DNA of 64,000 nucleotides from Tubiluchus corallicola (taxonomy: Eukaryota; Priapulida; Priapulimorpha; Priapulimorphida; Tubiluchidae). The translations under genes and the position numbers were made by a program. The notes under the pieces are model-generated. The model saw only the letters and a program-made list of their open reading frames with translations. It was not told the DNA's origin and made no database searches. Positions 1-13,700 of this stretch are shown piece by piece (the first letter of the stretch is position 1; every line of letters begins with the position of its first letter). The DNA lies in contig JAQGDQ010000690.1 in the NCBI GenBank assembly GCA_030141605.1, forward strand, positions 47,930-111,929. Reading direction: 5' to 3'.

Positions 1-592
1 ACACGATGCGGCCATGTTTTTCCACGGCTAACTATCGGCCTGGGTTGCTATTTTGTACGATGCTCATTGTATTGGAGGCTAATAGTGTCGAATTTTCCCC
101 CACATTGGTGCATTAACGGCCGAGTAGTGTTGCAAAAGATGTTCATGATGCAAAAAGAGGTTATACAATAATCGATAATTATACGATAATTTAATAATGC
201 GAAACTAAAAAAACAAAGAGTGAAAAAATGTGCTTTGAAACAAATTTAAACATCATTGCTAACCAGTGGGGAAATAAACAAGTTTGATTTTAACATTTTA
301 AATATTGCATGATTCAGCTTTAGGCATTCGCAAACTTTAAAAAAAAATTTTGAAATTAAATCTTCTAAGTTTGGGTAGTTCCACTTAGTTTGAAATATTT
401 TCTTCCCTTCCTACTGAAATCTTTTGAGCACATGAGGTAAGACAGAAACCAATTTTTTGTGGCCGTTCTAAGCTGGTTTGTGATGTATTAACTTGCGTGT
501 GATCACTCTTTTGCGATTTTGTAGCTGTACATTAGTGATAACGAATGTGATTTCTAGTGATGTTTAAAATCATGTTTTTCTTTCATTTGCAG

Positions 593-610
593 CTGATCTC
601 ATCATGTTGG
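593..610 (+). CDS. XRN2: XRN2 exon a, 18-nt microexon (ADLIMLG)
   Basis: The sequence between ...ATTTGCAG and GTAAGTTT is only 18 nt. With a G supplied by the upstream exon and GT by the next one, it reads (A)DLIML(G), which matches the invariant ADADLIMLG segment of XRN2. It carries one of the conserved active-site aspartates. Phase is 2 nt + 5 codons + 1 nt, which fits both neighbours. Confidence 0.88.
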
Positions 611-3600
611 GTAAGTTTTAGTTTTGTACATATATAAAAAAACTACAGCACACTAAGTGTTAGTTTACGCTGTTTTCCTAAGCAACGGTTCTTATAGAAA
701 GGATCGCGCAATCGCATTTTTTTAACGTAACATTTCCGGGAATCCACGCTGCTCTTATGAAAAGTCTTGAAGCCCGCCAGTTACGACTTGTTATGATTTT
801 CAAGTAAATAGCGGGTACCAACCCGCCCCGCCTGGAAATTTCTATACATCGGCAGGGACATATCAATACCTTACGACGCCCTAGGCTGATAGTTGCGAAT
901 TTATCGTAGTTTATGTAATAAGCAGATTAAACAATTACTTGTGGTGTGTTAGAAACATTATTAATCTAGTTTCAATGTGGTCATTATTGATTGCATAATT
1001 TATATAGCGCTTATATTCAAGCAGGCAGCACAACTGATTGTTTTGTACTACCTTGCACCTGCTCATTATGTGGCACTTATATATAAGCTGCACTCAGTAA
1101 CTACCTGTGGTGTGTTGTAAAATGTGTCCTTTTCATGAATATAAAGGTATACACATTTTCCGCGAAGAGTATGTGACGCCCTCAAACTTTGGTGTCCTAA
1201 GCTATGGCCTAGTTAGCCTATTGGTTAATACGTCCCTGTACGTGTAATATAAATACGGTATATTATAAATTACTAGTACAAATTAACTTTAAAAAATAAA
1301 ATTTTCTGCATATTTTTTATTATATTTTCTAAGTTTAAGTAATAAGAGTAAAATAAACTTGACATCCTTTCCTTTTAAGCAACACTGATTTTCGTTAGTA
1401 AATGGTTTGGTGACTTTCAAGAGAACCACTTTTGAGTAGTGCGATCAGCCGGGTTGCCCTCTGGCTGCTCATGTCATTATTCGGGTATGAATACACAATT
1501 GCACTTTCCAACTTGGCTGAGCCACCTCGGTTGGTTCAGTAGCTCATATTGGTGACTTGTTTGTTCTTACACCTAATGCCATAAAGTAACTTTAAGCATG
1601 AAAAATGAAGAAACTGCTGACAATAACAGAAAACATGAAACCAGAAGTATTCTTGAGTGCCTCTGCAGACTTTAGAGGTTCCCCTTTATCCCACTTTTAC
1701 GGGATTGATTTTCCTGATTAACCTACAGGTCTGGCCACTCACGAACCGAGTTTTACCATCATCAGGGAAGAATTCAAACCCAATCAGCCGAAGCCGTGCG
1801 ACATCTGCGGTCAGTTTGGACACGAGAAAGAGGAGTGTGTAGGATTGGCCAGAGAGAAGTCCGGAGAAGTATAAATTTTTTGCTTTTAAGAATTTTGGAT
1901 TCTCAATAAAAACTTAGTGTGTAGCATTAAGATCTTCAGGACCGCAACATTCAGAATAGTTCTTATAAGACCCACGACTTTTCTGCTACTGTATGAGCAC
2001 AGACATAACTAAACGATTACAAATTAGGTATTATTCTATTCAGGAGAATCCTGGCTATCCAATCTTGATATTTGCTTAAACATTTATAAGTGATTTAATT
2101 AGATAAAATTACGAAAAACACGCCCTCTTCAGGCATTCCAACTTGGCTTTTGAGTAGATTAGTCTGGTGTACACTTGCTTGATCGTACACACTATTTTAT
2201 TAATCGCCTGCTTGCTACAGCACAAGCTTTGCAGTGTTCTGCTGCTTTCCAGGATCAGCCAAGGATAAATAAAGGAGGTTTCATCTTTTAACAGGAATTT
2301 CTTTTTAAAAATAGAGTAGACTGGTAGCAAAAGTGTATCAGAGTGTTGTGTCTGGATAGTTAAAATTTTCTGCATTAGCTGATTTCACACAAGTGATGTT
2401 GTACGTTGTTACAGTGCAAACACTACAGATACTAAAAGCTTTTCTCAATTTTTTCGACAAAAATTGATTTTTTAATTTGTCTAAGGTAAACAAATGAATT
2501 TTATATATAATTTTTCGTGAAAATCCATTGTGTGAGGAGTAGAAACTTACAAAAATGATCAAATATATTGTAATCACTGCTTAGTAGGAGCAGTTTTTCA
2601 TGAAGCCATGCAAAATGCAGCAAATTCTTACGGTCCTGGAGGAGTTAATTATGGCAATTGTTTCTCTCTATGGTTTTTTCTTCGTGAAGATGCCATTGAG
2701 TGAAGAAGCCATTGAGTTCAAGAAGAGAGACCACTGTTTCAAGAAAAATTGTCTATAGTGCACTTCTATATTTGGAAAGCCTCTCTTTGTTACTAAGGAT
2801 AATTATTTAAAGCACAAGAAAACACATTTCGTAGGAAAACTAAAAAAAAGTTTGTTTTGAAATTTCAAAGCTGACGTAATGTGTTATTGCACACAGGGCA
2901 TGCTTCTGCAGTAACGCCGTGTAAAACTAGTTTAATTTAATCTCCTGCGATGACTGTTAGGGCAACCATTTTAACTGTTAGTCTTTTGAAACAAGTTTAG
3001 ATTACATTGCATAAAGTTTGGAAAAATAATCAGAGCTTTCGCAGTACACACTTTGCTAACTAAGCAAAAGTTTAAATCACTTTATTATTGTCAATAAGGT
3101 CAGTAATGTGTTTTGCGTGAATCAGTGGTGCACGCTGGGATGGTGTTGTAGTGCTGTTTTACCAGGTGGCACCGCAAACATTTTAAATTAATAAAAATTT
3201 CTTTTCTAATTACACAAACAAATCTTTCTAACTGATAAACGTAATGCCTAGTAATATAACTTTGCATGGAAATATTTTTTGGGAATATGCTTAAAAATTG
3301 CCTTTTCTTTCCTTTAAGTGAAAAAAAACTGAACAAAAATGATACAGTGTGTCAGTACATGAGTGCTCAGTCTGCATAATCTAATAATGTGAATTTTACT
3401 GCATTTGTAATGCTAAAAGCAGATGTTGTTTGTTGTTACGGCGTTAGCATGACGAAGCACCGCCTCCAGTTGCCGCGGAAACGGAATTCATCTTCATCCG
3501 TCTACCCGTGTTAAAGGAATACTTGTCACGTGAGCTGCGAATGGACGGCTTGCCTTTTAAATACGATTTTGAGGTATTTTGTAAGCTGAATTTTGATCGG

Positions 3601-6600
3601 TTACTTGCAAATATGTCTTTCTTTCACCCTATTTGTGCGTTGAATTTTGACTGTTTATGTAGAAGTATATCTTTTTTGTTCTATTTTTTATTATTGTGGC
3701 TTTTTTGTTGATTAAAAAATATAAGGTATTGTAACAACGGCGATCACCTCCACCTCTGCACTGTAATGGTTGTGTCCACTACGAAGCCATTGCATACTGG
3801 CCTCTATAAATGCGCTGGAATGTAATGCTTCCTGCTGTTTAGTATGTGCTTTTTACCATCTCAGCACCTGTTCCACTCGTATGGAGGACGTAAGAAAGGC
3901 TACCTGGCAGTTTATAATCAAATTTTTGTCGTTTCTGCTCATTTATCTAACAATTTTCCGTAAATTCATGTGGACCGTGCGTATCAGCGCCACCTGGTTT
4001 TGTTACAATATTTTATTTTGTCTTTTTTATAGAATATTTAACGACATCTCATAAAATATGATTTTGATAGCATTTTCAGCAAGAAAATAAGTTTTGTCAC
4101 ACTTTGGATTTGAACCCAGTGCCCTTGCTAATTACATTCTTCTAACTTTCAGCGAGCGGTAGACGATTGGGTTTTCATGTGTTTCTTCGTCGGTAACGAC
4201 TTTCTTCCTCACTTACCCTCGCTGGAAATTCGGGAAGGAGCAATCGATCGTCTCATTCAGCTGTACAAACGTTGTATTTACAAAACTGGGGTAAGAGTCA
4301 TGTATTGACATCACAATGTACTGACATCACTGTGTACTGACATCACAATGTACTGTCATCACAATGTACTGACATCACTGTGTACTGACATCACAATGTA
4401 CTGTCATCACAATGTAATGACATCATAGTGTACTGTCATCACAATGTACAATCTTCACAATGTAATGACATCACAATGTACTGACATCACTGTGTACTGT
4501 CATTACAATGTATTGACATCACAATGTACTGACATCAATGTGTACTGACATCACAATGTACTGTCATCACAATGTAATGACATCATAGTGTACTGTCATC
4601 ACAATGTACTGTCTTCACAATGTAATGACATCACAATCTACTGACATCACTGTGTACTGTCATTACAATGTACTGTCTTCACAATGTACTGACATCACAA
4701 TGTATTGACATCACAATGTACTGACATCACTGTGTACTGACATCACAATGTACTGTCATCACAATGTAATGACATCATAGTGTACTGTCATCACAATGTA
4801 CTGTCATCACAATGTACTGACATCACTGTGTACTGTCATCATAATGTACTGTCTTCACAATGTAATGACATCACAATGTAATGACATCACAATGTACTGA
4901 CATCACAATAATAAATATTAACATAAACTGTGCAGATACATCGGTGAATGTAAATCAGCAAACTCTCTTGACATCTTACTATGAGCTGAATGTTTGTGGT
5001 CTTAATTTTCTAGTCTGTTAACTCTCAGTCAGGCCACCAGATGGTGCTTGAAGCACTGTGAAATCAGACCTTTAGATGAGTCATTTTACTTGCACTGCAT
5101 AAATTGCTTCAATTTTAATTGGACTCAATATATTTTCTGATGTACACTCCTACCTCGAATTGCCCGTCAAAAGCAGGGAGACGTGGTACGAATTTGCCGA
5201 TTGTCCATATTTTCCGATACTAAGCTAATAAAAGTAGGCGCCATGCACTAGACTTACGGTAATGTAGAATCAATCGTCTAATTGTCTCAAAAACAGCTAG
5301 TACAATCCGCTTCTGTGCTAAAGTATATAAAAACTGTTGGCAATCGACTCAAATAACTTCGCATAATTGACTCTAAACTACTAAACACACCGGCATACAA
5401 GCTACACACACACACATACACACATGCACGCCCACACACGCATGCATGCACGTGCACACACACACACACACACGTACGTGTTGTTGCTTGGATATAAACG
5501 AAATGACGGGTCACCAACTAGCGGTCAGTTTGCGGAATAACGTATGGCGTCCGTAGCATGCGGGACTTTCTACGGCCCAGTTTTTCCTGATATCCGTAAA
5601 AGCAATGTCCGGCGGTAAAACCGAGATATGAGTGTCTCATTGAATTTCAGTAAAATCTGACTGATGATTCCTAGTTTTATTTTGTAGCAGGAATGAAATC
5701 AGTGATTGCGTCTTTTGCCGATCCTTCTAGCTAAAAAACTTTTCCAGCTCCTTCTTCTAGTGTTAAGTGCATTTTGCCGTGTCTCTTTCAGGGTTACCTA
5801 ACGGACAGCGGGATGGTCAGCCTGGACAGAGTCCAGTTGATTCTCTCCGAGTTGGGAAAAGTCGAGGACGAGATCTTCAAACAGCGACAAGAAAGAGAGG
5901 TATGCATTATCAGCGCCTCACGGTGGTCATTTTGAGAGACACAAAGTGCTCTTAAAGCCAGTTTTTGCCAAAGAGTTTTTCGTGGTTTTTTTTTTGTTAG
6001 TTAATATTTTGCACATTTACATTTTGGCAATTTTTAATAACTCAAATAAAAGGGAGTTGAATTTAATTCGCGGCTTTATAATGCACCGTCCTTGGCAGGT
6101 CTTTATGACCTGGTGAGTGACTTGTTCAAAGCAAAGAAAATCAAATATTTTAGCTGAAATATTTATTTTGAATAATTGGTTGTAGTAAATGCATTTCTTA
6201 GTATTATAATCAGACTTTTTTATTTGTGCTAACATACTTTTAACTTTGCAAGTCTAAATGCTCTGTTATAAGAGTTGGCATCAATGATAAAATTTAACAC
6301 ATTTATTAAACAAACAAAACGTGAGGTGCTCTCCACGTTGTCAATTGTAAACAACTGTAAGTGAAAATCTTCAACAATTGGTATGATCATGTACTGAAGT
6401 AATAAGGAAAATCTTTGGAATTGACACCATTAGATGCGATGTGATTGCAGCTACCGTCCACGACCTGCTGAGGAGGAACTTAGGCCTAAACAGCAGGATG
6501 GAGGGCTATATCTACAAATTACTTTTATAGAGTATTTCTCTTCCTTCTGGGCTGGTCGTGGATAAGTCATAAGTCATTTATTTCACATTACACATTACAA

Positions 6601-7749
6601 TAGTTTCATTTACAATATCTAGTGAAAGGGCCTACAATGAACGTAATACAAATAAGAAATACTGCACAGGAAAAGCCTCGAACACTGTTCACCTATATAC
6701 GAAGGTAAATGTGTTGCGGGCAATCAAAAAGCAGGGCTTGTTAGATTGTCCCACACAGTGAAAGAAAAAAAAGTAATGGAAATAATCTGAAAATTTAAAG
6801 CGAATCGTGTGATAAAAAAAACATTTAGTGCTTAAAATGGAATGATGTAATGAATGAAGCTCATATATGAGATAATATAAAAGATAGAAAAACTATTATT
6901 TGTTCATAGTATGTAAAATTAAGATAACTTGATTAAGATAACACCACTGTTTTGCAATTGATGGCAGCTGAAATCACATCATAGTTGATGGTGTTAATTC
7001 CAAAGATTTTCCTTATTACCTCGTTACATGATCATACCAATTGTTGAAGATTTTGACTTGCAGTTTTTCGCAATTGACAAGGAGAGGAGCTCCCCACGAA
7101 ACGTTTTGTTTCTCTAAATGTTGTCGCATTTTATGCACGTCAGATTGCCTCGGCTTCGTAATTAACTTGTTAACTTGGATGCTGTAAGAATAAATAATAG
7201 CCTGCTATCTTTCTGTGTGGTTCTATAACAGAGACGGGCACAGCTAAACGATAAAAATGCCTGCACGTGACGTAAAATTCCACGAAAAACACTTTTATTT
7301 TCCCGTAACTCGCAATCTGTAAATTTTAGTCACCTGGCGTAATTAAATAAATTATAATTTGTGCAGTGTAACATTTTTAGTTCTGTGATCTTACTGTATT
7401 TTTAACTCTTAAAGCCGACAAACCACCTGGGGAGTCAGGCTAATAAATTATTATTATTATTGTTGTTATTATTATTGTTGTTGTAGTTGTTGTTGTTGTT
7501 GTTGCTGGTGCTGTTGTTTGTTGCTGATGTTGTTGCTGTTGTTGTTGTTGTTGCTGTTGCTGTTGTTGCTGTTGTTGTAGTAGTAGTTGTTGTTGTTGTT
7601 GTTATTGTTGTTGTTGTTGTTGCTGCTGCTGCTGGTGCTGCTGTTGTTGCTGATGTTGTTGCTGTTGTTGTTGTTGTTGCTGTTACTGCTGGTGGTGCTG
7701 TTGTTCCTGGTGGTGCTGTTATTGTTATTATTATTGCTGCTGTTGTTGC

Positions 7750-7789
<40 letters not shown>

Positions 7790-10700
7790 ATTGTTATAAA
7801 AGAACTGTAAAAGCAGCAGGATAAAGTGAATTACTTTGCATTTGCAGCTGTTTTTTCGAGGGCGGGACAAAGAGAGAAAACGTCAAGCTAAGCTAGAGAA
7901 ATCGCCGAGCAAACCGGCGTGGATGTTGGGCGGACAGTACGCCCCCTCGGCTCCGGGGCAGGGCGCGAAGCCCATCACCGGCGCCCGTCACACGGCCGCG
8001 CAGATGCGAATAGCCGCCAACGTCGATTACTCGCGATCGGAGAAGCTGGAGACGGATTTGCGGAACAAAAATGCGGCGGAGGAGCTACGAGCAATGATGA
8101 GAGGAGAGGTGATGTAAATTATAGAAACTTCTTGCCTATGGCTTCCATTTGTAGTGGAGCTTTTCCATTATATAATTATATTTAATTCAGTGGTGCTATT
8201 CATAAGTTCGAATTTACAATTCAGTACAGTCAACCCTTCGTTAAACCGGACTAATTGGGGGGGGGGGGGGGGTGGTCTGGTTTAGCCGATTGTCCGATTT
8301 ATCCGATATGCCAATATATGGTCTATATTATACAGGAATAATCACCTTAATAAGGCCTATATACATTGCACTATGTACTGTGCACTATATACTATACTGT
8401 ATATTACTTTAAAATAGTTAACCTGTGAGGATAAAGAAATTAGCGAGTGCTTTCGATGGGGTAAGCAAACTGAATTTTGGCGGGAATCGTAGCAGGATGG
8501 GCGGCACCGCGAGCTGCTTCGACCCGTCAATGGCTCGTGGTGAGTTGGTAGGCCGTGTTGTGTTTAGCGCTCCGGTTCGGTCGGAAATCGGTCAGTTTCC
8601 TTTACCACGGATGACGTCCGTCTTATCCGATATCCCTTTTTATGCATTTATAACAATGACTGTTGTTATTATTAAGAAGCTTGCTTTTTACATACATTCA
8701 TATCTCGGTTTGCTGAACAAAAGCTTGGAGACGTCGGCCCAAATTTTCCGATTTTCCCGTATTTTCCAATACTGAGTTAATACAGTAGGCGTCGTGTTTT
8801 AGACTCACGGTGAATGTAGAATTAATCGCCTAATTGTCACAAAAACATCAAGCAAACCGCTCCTATGCAAAAGTATATAAAAAACTGTTGGCAATTGACC
8901 CGAATAACTCCGCATAATTGACTCTAAACCACTGATTAACTACAACAACTTACACACGCTGATTAAACCACTTAGCTTGCTGATATGCAAGCTGCATACG
9001 TGTCGTTACATGCTGGTTGGATGTAAACAAAGTGACGACCCTCCAGCTAGCGGTCAGTTCGGGAAATGACGGACTGTGTCCGTAGTATGTGGGACTTTTT
9101 AACGGACCTGATTTTATCGATTTTTCCGATATCCGTAAAGGTGAGGTCCGGCAAACCGAGATATGTGTGCAACTGGTTACTGCCCTCTGTTGGTAACAAA
9201 TGTAAAGAATTTGTGAAAGTTGCAGAAATATGTTGAGAGTGACCTATGCTGTTACTAGGCAGCCGTTTATGTAAACAACTTTGTGAAATTTTCCAGAATT
9301 TTAATATTTTTTCTTGGAGTTTTTAATAATATGATGATGTTATCATGTTGAGTGTGCAGGGTTGAGGGGTGAGCCACTGAATGGTCAGAAGTGTCTTTGT
9401 CACACACTCTGAAGCGTATACTTCCTGGTAATCGTTGGTAATGGATCCTACCCATGTTGCCAATAACCAGTTTGTGTGCTGCTCGTCCTTCGTAACCAAG
9501 CTCGCTCCGTGACCGCTCGGCTGTTTTTCTGACCCCAACTGTTTTCCATTTTCAAAAGTTATATCACATGATTGCTGCCTCGTGACTTCATATAGCTTTT
9601 TCACTTGCATATAGAAACCGCAAGTCAGTAACGAGGCTAATAAAGGAGTGAAGAGAAAACGTGACGAGGTTGATGATGACGACGACAATTCTGATGATGA
9701 TCTTCCTCCAGACAATGTCAGGTACCTTTGAAAATCGATCTCGCTCTTGTTTATGTCCGCAGGGAATAAGTTTTTCGCTGTTTTACTGTGCAAACGTGCA
9801 GTTGCTGTAGGTCAATGGTTAAGTGTACCACAGCAATGCGTATTAATTACAACCGTCACGTGACATGTGGGTAAAGTAAAGCCATATGCCCCATCAGTTC
9901 AGTAACTTCAGTTGTTTTACGTTGACTTTACTTAATTATGCAGTGTGTAGGGTGATTTAGGTTCCAGCTAGCCATTAAAATTGTTGCTGTTACAACAACA
10001 TGGGCTGTGAGGTGTTGTCAAGTGTACACAAATGAGTTGTCTGGCACACTTAACCTTTGACCATTTCACGATGGTCATCAGTCTCTGGAACTGTGAAATG
10101 GCTTATTGTCTCGTCTGGTTATTTTTGTAATGACGAATTCTTGATTATGTACTTTCTCATCTACACTGATGAAGAGCTTACCACATGTCTACCTCAGGGT
10201 TCCCACGGTCAGGAAAAATCCTGGAAAATCCTTGAAAATACATAATATGCTGGAAAGTCATAGAAAAGTCATTGAAAAGATAATTTGCTAAATAGTCAGG
10301 GAGAAGATGAAAATGGGGCAAAAAGTCAGGGAAAATCGGAAAGGGTATCACAAAAATAATCATTGTGAACGGATATTTTTCCAAATATATTTTTCAGCGA
10401 TTCGTGTTCAAATAAAATTTCGCCATGGGAGCTCCCAGTTCTGTTGTAAAAATAATAATTCGTCAACACATTATATGTCAGTACAAAAATGTCCAAATAC
10501 AAAAATGTTTGAATGTGTAATGCAATTTCTGCTTATCTTGGTCATGGAAAATCAATATTTTGACAGGGAACAGTCGTGGAATTGTCAGGGAAATTTACTT
10601 TAAAATTTTGTGGGAACCCTGCTACTTACTTTAGTTGTGATCAGTGCAAATAACCGAAAGTGGAGGGATGGCTTATTTGAAGGGAAAATGAAGTGCAAAC

Positions 10701-13700
10701 TCTCAGCTGTTGAAATTCAATTTAACAGCTTTTATTACTACTGCATTTTGATTTTGATAAACATGGCGGCATCTGTGATTTTAACTCGCTCATTGATGTA
10801 ACGTTTCCTCTTGTCTAGGTTGTACGAAGACGGCTGGAGAGAGAGGTACTACAGTGCCAAGTTTGACGTGGATGGACACGACAGAAAGTTCAAGCAGTCC
10901 GTGGTAAGTTTATATGATAACTATTTGCTTAAGATGTAGTCAAAATGTGATGCCTAAAGCATCAGGGATGAGAATTTTCCACGGATACGCGGAATTCCGA
11001 GTTTTTGGAAGACCAGTAGTGCCATTTTTGTAAGTCGCGTAAATTTGTTGAGAAAATTTTTACGGACCCAATACATTATTTCACAAGCTGACCGCTAGAT
11101 GGCAGGCCGTCACTTTGTTTACATCACGTACATCAGTGTAACCACGTGTATATCTCTATGTATAAAAATATAGAATCAATTGTGCTGAGTTATTTGAGTC
11201 AATTGCAGACAGTTTTTATATACTTTTGCATAGGAGCGGCCAGTACTTGGGCGTTTTTGAGACAATTAGGTATCATGTATCCTTGATACTTGGGTATTTT
11301 AAGTTATGCATGAAACAAGGTAATTGATATTTTAAGTCCACTTAGAGGCTCTCTATGGTCACAAAATTGCACCAAACCCCCCGGCCTGTTTCAGAGTTTT
11401 TTTGTCATTCTCATCCCTGAAGCATGTAATTAGTTATTTACAAAAAGACGCTTACATTATTATCTGTAGATTAGTACTTTGATGAAGCCTGGCAGTGTAT
11501 TGAAGAACCGGGAGTAACTCGTGTTTGCGTCAGTGTCGTCCCCCAGTAGTTAAAATTAGTGAGGCTCTACTTTGATAAATACTAGTGCTTTTACTGAAGA
11601 ACCGGGAGTAACTCGTGTTTGCGTCAGTGTCGTCCCCCTGTAGCTAAAATTAGTGAGGCTCTACTTTGATAAATACTAGTGCTTTTACTGAAGAACCAGG
11701 AGTAACTCGTGTTTGCGTCAGTGGCGTCCCCCTGTAGTTAAAATTAGTGAGGCTCTACTTTGGTAAATACTAGTGCTTTTACTGAAGAACCAGGAGTAAC
11801 TTGTGTTTGCGTCAGTGGCGTCCCCCTGTAGTTAAAATTAGTGAGGCTCTACTTTGATAAATACTAGTGCTTTTACTGAAGAACCGGGAGTAACTCGTGT
11901 TTGCGTCAGTGGCGTCTCCCTGTAGCTAAAATTAGTGAGGCTGTGCTTTGATAAATACTAGCGCTTTTACTGAAGAACCAGGAGTAACTTGTGTTTGCGT
12001 CAGTGGCGTCCCCCTGTAGTTAAAATTAGTGAGGCTCTACTTTGGTAAATACTAGTGCTTTTACTGAAGAACCGGGAGTAACTTGTGTTTGCGTCAGTGT
12101 CGTCTCCCAGTAGTTAAAATTAGTGAGGCTCTACTTTGATAAATACTAGTGCTTTTACTGAAGAACCGGGAGTAACTCGTGTTTGCGTCAGTGGCGTCTC
12201 CCAGTAGTTAAAATTAGTGAGGCTCTACTTTGATAAATACTAGTGCTTTTACTGAAGAACCGGGAGTAACTCGTGTTTGCATCAGTGGCGTCCCCCAGTA
12301 GTTAAAATTAGTGAGGCTCTGCTTTGATAAATACTAGTGCTTTTACTGAAGAACCAGGAGTAACTCGTGTTTGCATCAGTGTCGTCTCCCTGTAGTTAAA
12401 ATTAGTGAGGCTCTACTTTGGTAAATACTAGTGCTTTTACTGAAGAACCAGGAGTAACTTGTGTTTGCGTCAGTGGCGTCCCCCAGTAGTTAAAATTAGT
12501 GAGGCTCTGCTTTGATAAATACTAGCGCTTTTACTGAAGAACCGGGAGTAACTCGTGTTTGCGTCAGTGGCGTCCCCCTGTAGTTAAAATTAGTGAGGCT
12601 CTACTTTGGTAAATACTAGTGCTTTTACTGAAGAACCAGGAGTAACTCGTGTTTGCGTCAGTGGCGTCCCCCAGTAGTTAAAATTAGTGAGGCTCTGCTT
12701 TGATAAATACTAGCGCTTTTACTGAAGAACCGGGAGTAACTTGTGTTTGCGTCAGTGTCGTCTCCCTGTAGCTAAAATTAGTGAGGCTCTACTTTGATAA
12801 ATACTAGTGCTTTTACTGAAGAACCGGGAGTAACTCGTGTTTGCGTCAGTGGCGTCTCCCAGTAGTTAAAATTAGTGAGGCTCTACTTTGATAAATACTA
12901 GCGCTTTTACTGAAGAACCGGGAGTAACTTGTGTTTGCGTCAGTGGCGTCTCCCTGTAGCTAAAATTAGTGAGGCTCTACTTTGATAAATACTAGTGCTT
13001 TTACTGAAGAACCGGGAGTAACTCGTGTTTGCGTCAGTGGCGTCTCCCTGTAGTTAAAATTAGTGAGGCTCTACTTTGGTAAATACTAGTGCTTTTACTG
13101 AAGAACCGGGAGTAACTCGTGTTTGCGTCAGTGGCGTCTCCCAGTAGTTAAAATTAGTGAGGCTCTACTTTGGTAAATACTAGTGCTTTTACTGAAGAAC
13201 CGGGAGTAACTCGTGTTTGCGTCAGTGTCGTCCCCCAGTAGTTAAAATTAGTGAGGCTCTACTTTGATAAATACTAGTGCTTTTACTGAAGAACCAGGAG
13301 TAACTCGTGTTTGCATCAGTGGCGTCCCCCAGTAGTTAAAATTAGTGAGGCTCTACTTTGATAAATACTAGTGCTTTTACTGAAGAACCAGGAGTAACTT
13401 GTGTTTGCGTCAGTGGCGTCCCCCAGTAGTTAAAATTAGTGAGGCTCTACTTTGGTAAATACTAGTGCTTTTACTGAAGAACCAGGAGTAACTCGTGTTT
13501 GCATCAGTGGCGTCCCCCAGTAGTTAAAATTAGTGAGGCTCTACTTTGGTAAATACTAGTGCTTTTACTGAAGAACCGGGAGTAACTCGTGTTTGCGTCA
13601 GTGGCGTCTCCCAGTAGTTAAAATTAGTGAGGCTCTACTTTGGTAAATACTAGTGCTTTTACTGAAGAACCAGGAGTAACTCGTGTTTGCATCAGTGGCG

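Noticed and set aside
1-592. Possible upstream XRN2 exon in the first 592 bases
   Set aside because: No segment matches the expected residues before ADLIMLG with usable splice sites; it looks intronic.
678-866. 62-codon minus-strand frame at 678-866
   Set aside because: Intronic DNA between two XRN2 exons, with no domain or codon bias.
4301-4909. Possible CRISPR-like array
   Set aside because: 16-bp units are contiguous without unique spacers, and the window is a eukaryotic intron.
7472-7870. 132-codon poly-Ser/Asn frame and poly-Leu/poly-Val frames
   Set aside because: They are translations of the TTG/CTG/TTA microsatellite in different frames and end inside intron e.
9323-9793. 156-codon minus-strand frame
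   Set aside because: It overlaps XRN2 exon g antisense; the serine run is the reverse of the GAT/GAC acidic tract.
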